Notes under the pieces: generated by a model
Seen by the model: only the letters and a program-made list of their open reading frames with translations
Database searches by the model: none
What the model was told of the DNA's origin: nothing
Part shown: piece after piece, positions 5,812-6,296 of the stretch
Layout of the letters: each line of letters begins with the position of its first letter
How positions within the stretch are numbered: position 1 is the first letter of the stretch
From: Gallionellaceae bacterium
GTDB lineage: Bacteria > Pseudomonadota > Gammaproteobacteria > Burkholderiales > Gallionellaceae
NCBI GenBank assembly: GCA_003151655.1
Contig: PLYB01000059.1
Location: 1 to 6,296 of the forward strand
Reading direction: 5' to 3'
DNA: 6,296 nt
Translations under genes and position numbers: made by a program

Positions 5812-6296
5812 ATGAAAAGCAGTGAAATCCGTCAGAAATTTCTAGATTATTTTGCCTCTAAAGGCCACACGATAGTTGCTTCCAGTTCGCTGGTTCCGCA
5901 TGAAGACCCGACGCTGTTGTTTACCAATGCGGGGATGAACCAGTTCAAGGATGTATTCCTCGGTTTCGACAAGCGTCCTTACACGCGTGCTACCACATCG
6001 CAAAAATGTGTGCGCGCCGGTGGTAAGCACAATGACTTGGAGAACGTCGGCTATACCGCGCGCCACCACACTTTTTTCGAGATGCTGGGCAACTTTAGTT
6101 TTGGCGATTACTTCAAGCGCGATGCGATCAACTATGCATGGGAACTGCTCACGGTAGTATTCAAACTGCCCAAAGATAAGCTCACAGTCACCGTGTACGC
6201 CGATGACGACGAAGCTTATGACATCTGGACGAAAGAGATCGGCGTTCCTGCCGAGCGCGTGATCCGCATCGGCGACAACAAGGGCGCGCGCTATGC
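5812..6296 (+). CDS. alaS: Alanyl-tRNA synthetase, N-terminal part
   Basis: AlaS is the class II synthetase that charges tRNA-Ala with alanine in the cytoplasm. The first 161 codons are present and the gene runs off the right edge; the full enzyme is about 870 residues. The N-terminus reads MKSSEIRQKFLDYFASKGH, followed by PTLLFTNAGMNQFKDVFLG (motif 1 region) and the highly conserved TSQKCVRAGGKHNDLENVG and HHTFFEMLGNFSFGDYFK (motif 2 region), which bind ATP and the adenylate. The ATG is preceded by AAAGGT with five bases between. The start fits the family N-terminus exactly. The gene shares orientation with the signalling pair but is separated from it by 234 bases including a repeat element, so it is probably transcribed on its own. 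Confidence 0.97.
   Translation, partial: MKSSEIRQKFLDYFASKGHTIVASSSLVPHEDPTLLFTNAGMNQFKDVFLGFDKRPYTRATTSQKCVRAGGKHNDLENVGYTARHHTFFEMLGNFSFGDYFKRDAINYAWELLTVVFKLPKDKLTVTVYADDDEAYDIWTKEIGVPAERVIRIGDNKGARY

Noticed and set aside
5602..5815. Overlapping open frames of 66-68 codons between the kinase gene and alaS
   Set aside because: They run through the palindromic repeat, giving Pro/Arg-rich low-complexity sequence, and have no ribosome sites.
1..6296. CRISPR arrays, tRNA or rRNA genes, transposase or phage genes
   Set aside because: No regularly spaced repeats, cloverleaf-like genes or mobile-element proteins were seen on either strand.

Overview
The window looks like chromosomal DNA of a betaproteobacterium, probably of the Nitrosomonadales/Gallionella-like type. 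That placement is an inference from the exbB-exbD-lpxK-Trm112-kdsB gene order, the protein sequences and the moderate GC content; no rRNA or other taxonomic marker is present. Seven protein genes are supported. Two of them, kdsB and alaS, run off the window ends.

Left part (1-2616, all on the minus strand): a compact envelope operon read right to left as exbB, exbD, lpxK, a Trm112/YcaR-family small protein, and kdsB. ExbB/ExbD form a proton-driven motor of the TonB/Tol type. LpxK phosphorylates the lipid A precursor. KdsB activates Kdo for attachment to lipid A. The last three genes overlap by single bases (TAATG and TGATG junctions), which points to translational coupling. An 88-bp gap separates exbB from exbD.

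Middle part (2617-3341): about 725 bp of AT-rich, apparently non-coding DNA between the divergent halves. It holds a candidate promoter for the envelope operon, a convincing intrinsic terminator pointing to the right with no gene in front of it, a tight cluster of three DnaA-box-like 9-mers, and a GC-rich hairpin carrying part of a repeat that recurs upstream of alaS.

Right part (3342-5577, plus strand): a two-gene signalling unit. The first gene encodes a response regulator whose receiver domain is fused to a long TPR-type helical region instead of a DNA-binding or enzymatic output. Nineteen bases later comes a 203-residue protein with a histidine-kinase-like helical hairpin and ATPase domain but no sensor or membrane segment. 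They probably work together as a phosphorelay whose output is protein-protein interaction. This is the least conventional part of the window.

The 234-bp spacer after it (5578-5811) contains a small hairpin, a candidate extended -10 promoter and a 97-bp GC-rich palindromic repeat ending 15 bases before the alaS start. Any alaS transcript from the candidate promoter would carry the whole element in its leader. The window closes with the first 161 codons of alaS, alanyl-tRNA synthetase.
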